Shown here one piece after another: positions 16,658-25,400 of a stretch of DNA of 64,000 bases. The notes beneath the pieces are model-generated. The model saw only the letters and a list, made by a program, of their open reading frames with translations. It did no database searches and had not been told where the DNA came from. Location of the stretch: assembly GCF_020253645.1 (NCBI RefSeq), contig NZ_JADCBG010000028.1:25280-89279 (forward strand), in the 5' to 3' direction. Made by a program: the position numbers and the translations under genes. The stretch's first letter is position 1, and each line of letters opens with the position of its first letter. Source of the DNA: Phenylobacterium sp. (GTDB taxonomy: Bacteria; Pseudomonadota; Alphaproteobacteria; Caulobacterales; Caulobacteraceae).

Positions 16658-17275
16658 CTAGAGGTTGGCCAAGGCTCTGTAAGCCGCGCGCCAGTCCTCC
16701 GGGATCCGTCGCCAACTTGTCTCCTGGGAAGCTCTCACGAGTGGCGAGGGATGGACCGAACTCGAGAGGCTGAAGGCCTCCGCAGCCAAGAGCGGGTAAG
16801 CCCGCTCGGCCCGCTTCCCCACCAGCACCACGGCCCTCAGCCGCGGCAGGAGGCGCACCAGCCGAAGAGTCTCCAGCGCACCCTCCCTCACCTCGCGCGC
16901 CGTGACCTTGCGCGTTCCGTTCCAGCCCGCGATCATGTTCCAGAACACGGTCTCCCGGCGGGGAATACCGGCCTTGCGCATGAAGTCGAATATGGCCTCG
17001 GCGGTGGGGTCGTCGTTGTCGCGGCTGATGAAACCCGAGCCCGCACCACCGGTGCGCGACGCCGAGGTCATGGGTCCCGGTTTCTCCAGCAGGAACAGCA
17101 TTCGCGCCTCGACGCCGCCGTCCAGCGGATCGAAATCCGGGAACTCGTCAGGCGAGCTGGCCCGCAGTTGCTCGACATAAGCGGTCAATGGACGGACATG
17201 CGGCTCCTCCAGGAGCGCGCGCCGCGCCACCCGAGCCGCTGGATCGTGAAGGCTGCGAGCAATGTTTATATTCAT
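16658..17275 (-). CDS. Uracil-DNA glycosylase superfamily-like protein
   Basis: A 205-residue protein resembling the uracil-DNA glycosylase fold. LFLLEKPGPMT occupies the place of the first active-site loop, followed by GFISRDNDDPTAEAIFDFM, VFWNMIAGWNG (the uracil-contacting Asn region), a VVLVGKRAERAYPLL strand, and a HPSPL motif with the His of motif 2. Classical catalytic Asp/His residues are not all evident, so activity on uracil is not assured. The first ten codons, from ATG 17275, are AT-rich, like the adjoining foreign gene. The 5' end may have been altered when that DNA was inserted. Confidence 0.7.
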   Translation of the reverse strand: MNINIARSLHDPAARVARRALLEEPHVRPLTAYVEQLRASSPDEFPDFDPLDGGVEARMLFLLEKPGPMTSASRTGGAGSGFISRDNDDPTAEAIFDFMRKAGIPRRETVFWNMIAGWNGTRKVTAREVREGALETLRLVRLLPRLRAVVLVGKRAERAYPLLAAEAFSLSSSVHPSPLVRASQETSWRRIPEDWRAAYRALANL

Positions 17276-17296
17276 AATCTCGTGAATTAGCGTGTT

Positions 17297-18058
17297 TTAG
17301 TCATGTTCAATACGAATTTTGAAAATCTTTAGTATGTTAATCAACTGACTTGACGTTTCTATACAATAATCTACATAATCGCTGTTATGTGAATGCATGG
17401 ATGGGTGTATGATATGTTCTAATGTCACTGACAAGTGATCACGGAATATCTTCAATGCTCCATATGTTTCATCAAGATATATCTTATTATCTAGTTCGAG
17501 ATCAATTATTGTCAGACAAACTTTGATTTGGTCTAAATGATTTTGATTTAGAGATGGGCCAGGTGAATTAACTATATTGTTCGGAGAATCTTCGACAAGT
17601 AGACGCATTCTCAGCATTACCAAGACTCGCTTCTCTCTACGATACAATTCATCCTTTTTGGCTTTTTCTCTGTCAAAATGTTGACCTAAAAAGTTCGCAT
17701 AAATCATTGTTGCGACCGCGAGTATGCTTCCAGCCGCTTGAACCCAAGCAGCTGACGTGACAGATAACGAACTGCTGTAAGAAGTAGCAATTTGTATGTA
17801 AATTAAAACAATACAAAAAGAAACAACAAGGGCCATAGATAAATTTGGCAATAATAGCTTTTTGTTTATATTACTTTTCTTTGATAGCTTTTCATTATCT
17901 AAATCATAGATGTAAATATGATCCGTCTTGCTTATCGTGATGAATAATAAGGAAACTATCGTAACTATCAATCCCACAACAAGCAGGGGCTGCGATAGCC
18001 AGTGCGCCCAAGAAGGTATGTGCACGCCAATAATGCGCTGCACCTCAACGCTCACCAC
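17297..18058 (-). CDS. AT-rich, horizontally acquired membrane protein of unknown function
   Basis: A 253-residue protein with three predicted membrane segments (about 18-42, 69-94 and 103-126), then a basic, charged helical region starting HFDREKAKKDELYRREKRVL and a soluble C-terminal half. The third helix with its lead-in, AAWVQAAGSILAVATMIYA, resembles a W-V-Q-A-x-G-S motif often seen in hypothetical membrane proteins of accessory or defence regions. Base composition is about one-third G+C against about 70 % around it, and codon use is wholly different. Translation from GTG 18058 overlaps the end of the sugar isomerase gene. It is a single foreign gene in an otherwise native stretch. No function can be assigned. 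Confidence 0.75.
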   Translation of the reverse strand: MVSVEVQRIIGVHIPSWAHWLSQPLLVVGLIVTIVSLLFITISKTDHIYIYDLDNEKLSKKSNINKKLLLPNLSMALVVSFCIVLIYIQIATSYSSSLSVTSAAWVQAAGSILAVATMIYANFLGQHFDREKAKKDELYRREKRVLVMLRMRLLVEDSPNNIVNSPGPSLNQNHLDQIKVCLTIIDLELDNKIYLDETYGALKIFRDHLSVTLEHIIHPSMHSHNSDYVDYCIETSSQLINILKIFKIRIEHD

Positions 18059-18783
18059 AGCCCCCGCAGGTACCTCAAACTCGCCTCCACGCTCGGCCAG
18101 TAGGGGGCCGGCGGAAAGTCGTGCTCGACGAAGCGGTGTTCCACGCCGACGTCCACGCCGGCGGCCAGGAGGGCGGGGAAGTCGAGGGTTCCGGCGCCCA
18201 CGTCGGCCATGCCGCCGTCGGCCTTGTAGTCCTTCAGGTGCAGGAGGCGCACGCGGCCGGCCAGGCGGCGGATCATGGCCAGGGCGTCCTGCCCGCCCCG
18301 GGTCAGCCAGTAGACGTCCAGCTCGAAACTGACGAGGTCCGGGTCGGTCCCGTCGACCAGGCGGTCGAAGGGAAGGGTCCCGTCGGCCTCCGGGGCGAAC
18401 TCGAAGTCGTGGTGGTGGTAGGCGACGCGGAAGCCCTCGGCGGTCGCCCGGCGGGCGAAGGCGTTCAGGCCGGCGATCACGGCGTCCCAGTCCCTCTGGT
18501 CCGGCATGACGAAGGGCAGGACGATCCAGCGGCAGCCGAGGTGGCGGGCCATGGCCAGGACGGCGTCGGGTCGGTCGCGCATGTCGTCCAGGCCGGCGTG
18601 CACCGAGGGGCAGTCCAGGCCGATGGCGGCCAGGTGGGCGCCCAGGTCGGCGAAGTCCATGGACAGGGGGGCGGCGAACTCCACCGCGTCATAGCCGATC
18701 TCGCGGATGCGGCTGAGGGTCCCCTTGGGATCGGCGGCGAAGGGCTTGCGCAGGGTGTAGAGCTGCAGGCCGTAGGCGGGCAT
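18052..18783 (-). CDS. Sugar phosphate isomerase/epimerase (TIM barrel)
   Basis: A 243-residue xylose-isomerase-like TIM barrel. It opens with GLQLYTLRKPFAADPKGTL, and metal-ligand candidates are in VAYHHHDFEF, FELDVYWLTRGG and the C-terminal EHRFVEHDFP; LLHLKDYK is a typical late strand. Such enzymes isomerise or epimerise (keto)sugars with a divalent metal. The ATG overlaps the stop of the upstream GMC oxidoreductase (TGATG). It is the last gene of the five-gene sugar operon. Its stop abuts the inserted AT-rich gene. Confidence 0.85.
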   Translation of the reverse strand: MPAYGLQLYTLRKPFAADPKGTLSRIREIGYDAVEFAAPLSMDFADLGAHLAAIGLDCPSVHAGLDDMRDRPDAVLAMARHLGCRWIVLPFVMPDQRDWDAVIAGLNAFARRATAEGFRVAYHHHDFEFAPEADGTLPFDRLVDGTDPDLVSFELDVYWLTRGGQDALAMIRRLAGRVRLLHLKDYKADGGMADVGAGTLDFPALLAAGVDVGVEHRFVEHDFPPAPYWPSVEASLRYLRGLW

Positions 18784-20441
18784 CAGAGGGCTCCGTCGCG
18801 AAGGAGGTCGGCCGCATGGTTCGCCGTGCGGGCGGACAGGGCCATGTAGGTCAGGGAGGGGTTCATCGAGGCGCTGGAGGCCATGACCGCCCCGTCGGAG
18901 AGGAAGAGGTTGGGAACCTCGTGCGCCTGGCCCCAGCCATTCACCACCGAGGTCGCCGGGTCGCGGCCCATGCGCGCCGTGCCCATCTCGTGGATGCGGT
19001 CGCCGGGCGGGGTGATCTGCTCCGCCGCCGCCTCCCAGGAATTGAGGTCGACGCAACCGGCGGCCTTCAGCATCTCCCAGGCGTCGCGGGCCGCCTCGCG
19101 CATCATCACCTGTTCGTTGCGGCCGTGGGCGGCGTCGATGATGGGGACGGGAAACCCCCAGGAATCCGTCCGCGAGGTCGAGAGGGTGACGCGATTGTCG
19201 GGGTTGGGCAGGACCTCGCCGAAGGGCAGCAAGGACATGGACCAGGGCATGCCGCCATGCGCCTCGGGCCGGCGCGAGCGCACGGCGCCGCCCTGCATGC
19301 CGAAGCCGCGCAGATAGGGCTTGTCCGTCTCCGTGACGTGGGCGTAGCGCGGGATGTAGATCCCCGTCGGGCGCTCGCCGGGATCGGGCTCGTCCCGAAA
19401 GCCGGGCCAGCGCCCGACAATGGGCCGGGTGCTGACATGGTCCATCAGGTTGCGTCCGACCTGGTCGCTGCTGTTGGCCAGGCCCCTCGGGAAGGCGTCG
19501 GACCGCGAGTTCAGGAGAAGGGTCGCCGTATTGATGCTGGAGGCGTTGAGGAAGACCATCCGCGCCGAGTAGGTTCGCCCCTCCCGGGTGAGGCGATCCA
19601 CCACCCTCACGCCGGTGACGCGCCCCCGGGCGGGGTCATACTCCACCGAAGTCACAACGGCGTCGGTCACCACGGTCAGCCTGCCGGTCGCCAGGGCGGC
19701 GGGGAGGGTGGCCGCCTGGGTGGAGAAGTAGCCGCCCAGACTGCAGCCGTGGGCGCAGCGCAGCTTGCCCTCGCAGCGCTTGCGACCAAGGTCCTGATGC
19801 GTCTTGGTGGTCCGGGTCAGGTTGGCCGCCCGGCCGATGATCATGCGCCGGGTGGGAAATGCCGTTTCGATGTTCGCCTTCACCGCCTCTTCGACCACAT
19901 TCATCGGCCAGGGGGGCAGGAAGTCGCCATCGGGCAACTGGCTCAGATCGTCATAGTCGCCGCTGATGCCGGCGAAGGCCTCCACATGGTCATACCAGGG
20001 GGCGAGGTCGTCATACCGGATCGGCCAGTCGACCCCGTGGCCATCCTTCAGGTTGGACTCGAAGTCCTGCGGCGCCCAGCGGTAGGACTGGCGGCCCCAG
20101 GTCAGGGAGCGCCCGCCCAGCTGATAGCCCCGGATCCACCGATAGGGCTTGCCCGTCGCGGTCTCGTAGGGGTGATCAAAGTCGCTGGCCCAGAAGGCCT
20201 TGTTGGACTCGAACAGGGCGTAGGACACCCCCACATGGTAGGGGTAGTGCTTCTCCCGCTCCTCCAGGGGGATCTGATCCTCCTTGGGCGTGCGGCTGGC
20301 CGCCAGGTCGTTGCTGTAGTCCTCCCCGTGACGGACCTCCGGCCCGCGCTCGAGCATCAGGACCTTCAGCCCCCGCTCGCACAGCTCCTTGGCGACCCAG
20401 CCGCCGCTGATCCCCGACCCGACGACGATGGCGTCAAACAT
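18783..20441 (-). CDS. GMC family oxidoreductase (glycoside 3-dehydrogenase-like)
   Basis: A 552-residue FAD enzyme. The Rossmann motif is AIVVGSGISGGWVAKELC (residues 4-21) and the second flavin segment GYQLGGRSLTWGRQS. Near residue 245 CEGKLRCAHGCSLGGYFSTQ resembles the cysteine-rich insert of glucoside 3-dehydrogenase-type GMC enzymes. The C-terminus has HEMGTARMGRDP and the final FLSDGAVMASSASMNPSLTY with catalytic-site residues. These enzymes oxidise sugar C3-OH to a ketone and often have a small partner subunit, which is not seen here. ATG 20441 is preferred (GGGAG upstream); the nine residues before it do not belong to the fold. It overlaps the isomerase genes on both sides. Confidence 0.88.
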   Translation of the reverse strand: MFDAIVVGSGISGGWVAKELCERGLKVLMLERGPEVRHGEDYSNDLAASRTPKEDQIPLEEREKHYPYHVGVSYALFESNKAFWASDFDHPYETATGKPYRWIRGYQLGGRSLTWGRQSYRWAPQDFESNLKDGHGVDWPIRYDDLAPWYDHVEAFAGISGDYDDLSQLPDGDFLPPWPMNVVEEAVKANIETAFPTRRMIIGRAANLTRTTKTHQDLGRKRCEGKLRCAHGCSLGGYFSTQAATLPAALATGRLTVVTDAVVTSVEYDPARGRVTGVRVVDRLTREGRTYSARMVFLNASSINTATLLLNSRSDAFPRGLANSSDQVGRNLMDHVSTRPIVGRWPGFRDEPDPGERPTGIYIPRYAHVTETDKPYLRGFGMQGGAVRSRRPEAHGGMPWSMSLLPFGEVLPNPDNRVTLSTSRTDSWGFPVPIIDAAHGRNEQVMMREAARDAWEMLKAAGCVDLNSWEAAAEQITPPGDRIHEMGTARMGRDPATSVVNGWGQAHEVPNLFLSDGAVMASSASMNPSLTYMALSARTANHAADLLRDGAL

Positions 20442-21219
20442 TGCGGACTCCCTGGGCGGCGCCCGCATCGACGAGGGCTATGGCGGCGGCCAGGGCGGCG
20501 ACAGGCTCCCCGCGCGGCACGAACTCGTGGCCCACCCACTGGCCGTAGCCCTTGCGGGCGAGCAGGCCGGCGATGGCGGGCCAGTTGATCTCCTGCCGGT
20601 TGTCCAGGTCCCGGCGGCCAGGGGCGCCGGCGGTGTGGACGTGGCCGATCAGGTCGAGGTGGTCGACGATGGTCCGGCTCAGGTCGCCCTCCATCAGCTG
20701 CATGTGATAGCCGTCGTAGAGGAGGCGCAGGCCCGGGTCGTCCAGCTGACGCACGATCTCGGCCCCGAAGGCGGTGCGGTCGCACTGGTGGCCGGGGTGG
20801 TCGACCTTGCTGTTGAGAAGCTCCAGGAGCAGGCGCACGCCCGCCGCCTTCGCATGTTCCACCACAGGCCCCAGCCCCTCCACGCAGGCGGCGATGGCCG
20901 GGGCGTCGGCGCCGTCGCCGATCCTCGAGCCGGAGAAGACGATCACGGCCTCGCAGCCTCCCGCTGCGGCGTCATCGATCCGGCGGCGCACCTCGTCGCG
21001 CAGGGCCGCGTGCCGGGAGGGGTCGTTGAACCCGGTCTCCAGGGCGTGGCCGCTGAGGGTGACGACGGACAGGCCGAGGTCCTGGGCCACGGGCCACAGG
21101 TCGTCGGGCAGCATCTCCACCCCCTTGGCGCCCGCGCCGGCGGCGCCGGCGAGAAGGGCCCTGGGGTCGGTGGCGGGGTCCATGGCGAAGGACCACCAGG
21201 CGAAGCTCTGACGGATCAT
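20434..21219 (-). CDS. Hydroxypyruvate isomerase-like TIM barrel
   Basis: A 261-residue protein of the Hyi/xylose-isomerase-like family. The N-terminus RQSFAWWSF leads into the barrel. Metal ligands are likely the Glu in LLLELLNSKVDHPGHQCD, the Asp and His in LLYDGYHMQLMEGDL, His in GHVHTAGAPGRRDLD and Glu in WVGHEFVP. The family interconverts 2-hydroxy-3-oxo and 2-oxo acids or ketosugars. Its 3' end overlaps the GMC start by eight bases, and its ATG overlaps the Gfo/Idh/MocA stop. In this operon it probably processes a product of the oxidised sugar. Confidence 0.82.
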   Translation of the reverse strand: MIRQSFAWWSFAMDPATDPRALLAGAAGAGAKGVEMLPDDLWPVAQDLGLSVVTLSGHALETGFNDPSRHAALRDEVRRRIDDAAAGGCEAVIVFSGSRIGDGADAPAIAACVEGLGPVVEHAKAAGVRLLLELLNSKVDHPGHQCDRTAFGAEIVRQLDDPGLRLLYDGYHMQLMEGDLSRTIVDHLDLIGHVHTAGAPGRRDLDNRQEINWPAIAGLLARKGYGQWVGHEFVPRGEPVAALAAAIALVDAGAAQGVRNV

Positions 21220-22376
21220 GCGGCCTCCTCGGAAAGGGAAATCCAGGCCCCGTCCGAAGCGGCGCTGCGGACGGCGGCGGTGATGAAGGCGACGCCCTCG
21301 ACCCCCTCGCGCACCCCGGGCAGGCCGGCGAGGCGGTCGGGGGGCGCCTGTCCCGCCCGATGGGCGAGGATGAGGTCGGCGGCGTCGGTGTAGATCTGGG
21401 CGAAGCCCTCGAGATAGCCCTCGGGATGGCCGGCGGGCAGGCGGGTGGCGGCCTCGGCGGCGGCGGACAGGCCCGGTCCGCCCCGGCGCAGGACCTGCGG
21501 GGCCTCGCCCAGCCGGGCGAAGCGCAGGTAGTCGGGCTCTTCCTGGGACCAGTCGAGGGCGGCGTCGGCGCCGATCACCCGCAGGCGCAGGCCGTTGGAG
21601 GCGCCGATGGCCACCTGGCTGGCCCAGAGCTGGCCGCGGGCGCCGCCGGCCCAGCGCAGGCGGACCTGGACGTCGTCGTCCAGCCGGCGGCCGGCGACGA
21701 AGCGGGAGGTCTCGGCGCTGACCGCCGAAGGCGTCTCGCCGGTCACGAAGGCCGCCAGGTGGAAGGCGTGGGTGGCGATGTCCCCCAGGGCGCCGCCAGG
21801 GCCGGCCCGGTCCGGATCGCCGCGCCAGTCGGCCTGGCGGTTGCCGGGCAGGTCGCGGGCAAGCCAGTCCTGGGCGTACTCGGCCTGGACCACCCGGATC
21901 GGCCCCAGGACGCCCCGCGCCACCAGGTCCCGGGCGTGCCGGACCATGGGATAGCCGCTGTAATTGTGGGTCAGGACGAAGGGCAGGCCGGTCCGGGCGA
22001 CGAGGTCCGAGAGGGCCCTGGCCTCCTGCATCCCGGTCGTCAGGGGCTTGTCGCAGATGACCGCGATCCCGGCCTCCAGGAAGGCCCGGGCCGGGGCGAA
22101 GTGGGCGGCGTTGGGAGTGACGATGGCGACGGCGTCGATCCCGTCCGGCCGGGCGGCCTCGGCCCGGGCCATTTCGGCGAAGTCGCCATAGCTGCGGCCC
22201 GGGTCCAGCCCCAGGCCCAGGCCGAAGGCGCGGGACCGCTCCGGATCCGAGGAAAAGGCGCCGGCGACCAGGGTCCAGCGGTCGTCGAGCCGGGCGGCCA
22301 TGCGGTGGACGGCGCCGATGAAGGCGCCCTCCCCGCCGCCGACCATGCCGAGACGAAGGCGTCGCTCAGCGGTCAA
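21216..22376 (-). CDS. Gfo/Idh/MocA family NAD(P)-dependent sugar dehydrogenase
   Basis: A 386-residue protein with the N-terminal Rossmann motif LGMVGGGEGAFIGAVHRMAA, the AVAIVTPNAAHFAPARAFLEAG strand-helix and the dehydrogenase signature VICDKPLTTGMQEA, whose lysine is the usual catalytic or cofactor residue. The substrate domain contains HNYSGYPMVRHARDLV and GDIATHAFHLAAFVTG. Members oxidise or reduce sugar and inositol hydroxyls. It overlaps neighbours on both sides (stop/ATG at 21216-21219; 11 bases with the gene at 22366), so the operon is tightly coupled. Confidence 0.9.
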   Translation of the reverse strand: MTAERRLRLGMVGGGEGAFIGAVHRMAARLDDRWTLVAGAFSSDPERSRAFGLGLGLDPGRSYGDFAEMARAEAARPDGIDAVAIVTPNAAHFAPARAFLEAGIAVICDKPLTTGMQEARALSDLVARTGLPFVLTHNYSGYPMVRHARDLVARGVLGPIRVVQAEYAQDWLARDLPGNRQADWRGDPDRAGPGGALGDIATHAFHLAAFVTGETPSAVSAETSRFVAGRRLDDDVQVRLRWAGGARGQLWASQVAIGASNGLRLRVIGADAALDWSQEEPDYLRFARLGEAPQVLRRGGPGLSAAAEAATRLPAGHPEGYLEGFAQIYTDAADLILAHRAGQAPPDRLAGLPGVREGVEGVAFITAAVRSAASDGAWISLSEEAA

Positions 22377-23415
22377 GGCCGAGCATCCGGCGATTGGCGG
22401 CGGCGTCCACCCCGGTGGCGACGAAGTCGTCGAAGCTCTTGCCGGTCACGTTGATGATGTGGTCGCGGATGAAGGGCGCGCCCTCGCGGGCCCCGTCCTC
22501 GGGCGCCTTGAGGGCGCACTCCCACTCCAGCACCGCCCAGCCCTGGTAGCCGTACTGGGCGAGCTTGGAGAAGATGGCGCGGAAATCGACCTGGCCGTCG
22601 CCCAGGGAGCGGAAACGGCCGGCGCGCTCCTTCCAGGGCTGGTAGCCGGAATAGACCCCCTGCCGCCCGGTGGGCCGGAATTCGGCGTCCTTCACGTGGA
22701 ACATCCGGATCCGCTCGTGGTAGAGGTCGATGTACTCCAGGTAGTCCAGCTGCTGCAGCATGAAGTGGCTGGGGTCATAGAGCAGGCAGGCCCGGGGATG
22801 GTGATCCACCCGGTCCCAGAACATCTCCACCGTCGCCCCGTCGAACAGGTCCTCGCTGGGATGCACCTCGTAGCAGAGGTCCACCCCGGCCTCCTCGTAG
22901 GCGTCGAGGATGGGACGCCAGCGCCGGGCCAGCTCGTCGAAGGCCTCCTCCACAAGGCCCGCGGGGCGTTGGGGATAGGGATAGAAGTAGGGCCAGGCCA
23001 GGGCGCCCGAGAAGGTGACGCTGGCGGGCAGGCCCATCCGTCGCGAGGCCTTGGCGCCCAGGAGGACCTGCTCCACCGCCCAGGCCTGGCGGGCCTTGGG
23101 ATTGCCGCGCACGGCGGAGGGGACCCCGCCGTCGAACATCTCGTCATAGGCCGGATGCACCGCCACCAGCTGGCCCTGCATGTGGGTGGACAGCTCGGAG
23201 ACCTCCAGGCCGAGGTCGGCGAGCATGCCCTTGACCTCGTCGCAGTAGGCGTCGCTCTCGGCGGCCAGCTTCAGGTCGAACAGGCGCCGGTCCCAGGTGG
23301 GAATCTGAACGCCCTTATAGCCCATGTCCGCCACCCAGCGGCCGATGGCGGGCAGGCTGTTGAAGGGCGCCTCGTCCCCGGCGAACTGGGCAAGGAAAAT
23401 CGCTGGTCCCTTCAT
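22366..23415 (-). CDS. Sugar phosphate isomerase/epimerase, first gene of the sugar operon
   Basis: A 349-residue TIM-barrel protein of the xylose-isomerase-like family. Likely metal-site segments are LCYEVHPSEDLFDG, CLLYDPSHFMLQQLDY, RMFHVKDAEFRPTGR and VLEWECALKAPEDG. It is longer than the two other barrels in the operon. ATG 23415 has GGGAGAG just upstream, so it is the probable first gene of the unit running leftward to 18052. With the GMC dehydrogenase and Gfo/Idh/MocA enzyme it suggests breakdown of a glycoside or unusual sugar via a keto intermediate; the true substrate is not visible. No transporter or regulator is in the cluster. Confidence 0.87.
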   Translation of the reverse strand: MKGPAIFLAQFAGDEAPFNSLPAIGRWVADMGYKGVQIPTWDRRLFDLKLAAESDAYCDEVKGMLADLGLEVSELSTHMQGQLVAVHPAYDEMFDGGVPSAVRGNPKARQAWAVEQVLLGAKASRRMGLPASVTFSGALAWPYFYPYPQRPAGLVEEAFDELARRWRPILDAYEEAGVDLCYEVHPSEDLFDGATVEMFWDRVDHHPRACLLYDPSHFMLQQLDYLEYIDLYHERIRMFHVKDAEFRPTGRQGVYSGYQPWKERAGRFRSLGDGQVDFRAIFSKLAQYGYQGWAVLEWECALKAPEDGAREGAPFIRDHIINVTGKSFDDFVATGVDAAANRRMLGLDR

Positions 23416-23484
23416 GGTCTCTCCCTGGTCCTGATGAGCCTGGCTCCAGCCTAGCACGGCGGGCGCTCAGGGCGAGAGGCGCCT

Positions 23485-24135
23485 TCAGAGGTCACGCAGC
23501 ACGGCGCGCACGGGGGAGGCGTCAGCGCCCGCCAGGGACAGGGGAAGGGCGATGAGCTCAAAGACGCCATCCTCGACGCCATCGAGGACCAGGCCCTCAA
23601 GCACCGCCATGCCCAGGCGGCCCAGGGCGAGGTGGCTGGCCAGATGCTTGGCCTCCTGCGGGTCGAGGGAGGGGCCGTCCATCCCGATCAGCCGGACGCC
23701 GGCGGCGCCGAGGGCTTCCACCAGCTCCGGAGCGGGAGTGCGGAAGGCCTCCGGCCAGGCGTCATGGGGAAAGGCCTCAAAGGTCCGCAGGAGCACCCGG
23801 CGGACGCCAGGGACGAGGCGGGGCAGGACCTCCTCCGGGGCGATGCGCTCCGGTCCGTCCGTCACCGACATGAGCTGGGCGGGGCCGAGGTAGGGAACCA
23901 GGTCAACCATCTCCATGGAGCCGCCCGCCGGGTCGAAATGCAGGGGGGCGTCGGCGTGGGCGCCGGAGTGGGTGGACAGGGTCAGGCGCGAGACGTTGAC
24001 CGGGCAGTCCCCGTCCAGGATCCAGGTCCGCTCCAGGCCGAAGGGGGTGTCGCCCGGCCAGACCGGCAGGCCCGGCCGCAGGGGCTGGGAGATGTCGTAC
24101 AGCCGGCGGCCGGCCTCGTCCCGGGGGGCGTTCAT
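23485..24135 (-). CDS. kynB: Kynurenine formamidase (cyclase family)
   Basis: A 216-residue cyclase-family hydrolase that converts N-formylkynurenine to kynurenine. The DISQPLRPGLPVWPGDTPF start and the metal motif HSGAHADAPLHFDP (residues about 55-68) are diagnostic, with a further conserved segment LIGMDGPSLDPQEAKHLASH. Its ATG overlaps the stop of kynureninase, the next step of tryptophan breakdown, which supports KynB rather than another cyclase. Tryptophan 2,3-dioxygenase is not in the window. Confidence 0.92.
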   Translation of the reverse strand: MNAPRDEAGRRLYDISQPLRPGLPVWPGDTPFGLERTWILDGDCPVNVSRLTLSTHSGAHADAPLHFDPAGGSMEMVDLVPYLGPAQLMSVTDGPERIAPEEVLPRLVPGVRRVLLRTFEAFPHDAWPEAFRTPAPELVEALGAAGVRLIGMDGPSLDPQEAKHLASHLALGRLGMAVLEGLVLDGVEDGVFELIALPLSLAGADASPVRAVLRDL

Positions 24136-25400
24136 GTGACCCTCTGCTTCTCGGCGAAGGCGGGATCGCGCCAGGCGCCGGTCTCCATGACCCGGGCGAA
24201 ACGGTCCGCCGCGGCCCAGACATCCGCCCGGCGCAGGAAGAGGGGCGAAAAGCCCAGGCGCATCAGGTCCGGGGCCCGGAAGTCGCCGATCACGCCGGCG
24301 GCGATCAGGGCCTGCACCACCGGGTAGGCCTGGGGGTGGGCGAAGGACAGGTGGCCGCCCCGGGCCTCCCGCCGGGCCGGGGAGACGCGGGTGAAGCCGT
24401 GCGCCTCCAGCGCCGGCGCCGCGCGAGCGAGGAAGAGGTCGGAGAGGGTCCGGGACCGCGCGAGAAGGGCGGCGGGTTGAAGGCCTTCGAACACCTCCAG
24501 GGCCGCATGCAGGGCGGTCAGGGACAGGATGGGAGGGGTCCCGGCCATGAGACGGGCGGCGCCGGCGGCGGGCGCGTAGTCCGGCGCGAAATCGAAGGGG
24601 CGCTCATGCCCCATCCAGCCCGACAGGGGATTGGCGAAGGCCTCGTGGTGGCGGCGGGCGAGGAAGGCGAAGGCCGGCGCCCCGGGTCCGCCGTTCAGGT
24701 ACTTGTATCCGCAGCCCACCGCCATGTCCGCGCCGGCTGCGGCGAGGCCGACGGGCGCGAGGCCTGCGGTGTGGCTGAGGTCCCAGAGGGTCAGGACGCC
24801 CGCCTCGGCGGCCTGGCGGGACAGGCCGGACAGGTCCGCCAGGGCGCCGGTGCGATAGTCCGCGTGACTCAGCACCAGCAGGGCGACGTCGTTCGAGAGC
24901 GCTCCGGCGATCTCGTGATGCGGAACGATCCGTATACGGATATCGGGCCTCAGGCGGGACAGACCCTGGAGCATGTAGCCGTCCGTGGGAAAGTCCATCT
25001 CGGCCGCCAGGAGGACCTTCCGGTCCGGGCTCAGGGCCAGGGCGCCCGCCGCCAGCTTAAAGAGATTCACCGAGACCGAGTCGGCGCAGGCCACCTCATC
25101 GGGATCAGCGCCGATCAAGGGGGCGATGCGGGTCGCGGTGCGGGTCGGCAGGCCAATCCAGTCATCGTCGTTCCAGCCGCGCACCAGGGACCGGCCCCAC
25201 TCGCCCGCAGTCGCCCTGCGGACCGCCGCCTCGGACGCGCGCGGCAGGGGCCCGAGGGAGTTTCCGTCCAGGTAGACGATCCCGGCGGGCAGGCGGAATC
25301 GCCCCGTCAGGGCCGAGAGGGGGTCATCCCGGTCGAGCCTGCGGCAGGCGGCCAGGCTGTCCGGAATAGGCTCCGGGGCGAGTTCCGGGATCGGGGCCAT
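24132..25400 (-). CDS. kynU: Kynureninase
   Basis: A 422-residue PLP enzyme that cleaves kynurenine to anthranilate and alanine. Conserved stretches are YLDGNSLGPLPRASEAAV at the N-terminus, WNDDDWIGLP, the VLLVLSHADYRTGA-like segment (here ALLVLSHADYRTGALAD), LWDLSHTAG, and the PLP lysine in VGCGYKYLNGGPGAPAF. Length is normal. It is coupled by overlapping stop/start to kynB downstream and to the secreted PHP-domain gene upstream, so the three form one operon. Confidence 0.95.
   Translation of the reverse strand: MAPIPELAPEPIPDSLAACRRLDRDDPLSALTGRFRLPAGIVYLDGNSLGPLPRASEAAVRRATAGEWGRSLVRGWNDDDWIGLPTRTATRIAPLIGADPDEVACADSVSVNLFKLAAGALALSPDRKVLLAAEMDFPTDGYMLQGLSRLRPDIRIRIVPHHEIAGALSNDVALLVLSHADYRTGALADLSGLSRQAAEAGVLTLWDLSHTAGLAPVGLAAAGADMAVGCGYKYLNGGPGAPAFAFLARRHHEAFANPLSGWMGHERPFDFAPDYAPAAGAARLMAGTPPILSLTALHAALEVFEGLQPAALLARSRTLSDLFLARAAPALEAHGFTRVSPARREARGGHLSFAHPQAYPVVQALIAAGVIGDFRAPDLMRLGFSPLFLRRADVWAAADRFARVMETGAWRDPAFAEKQRVT

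Noticed and set aside
22688-22703. parS-like 16-mer around CACGTG
   Set aside because: Two of the defined positions mismatch, and the bases encode the conserved FHVKD motif of a sugar epimerase, so chance similarity is more likely.
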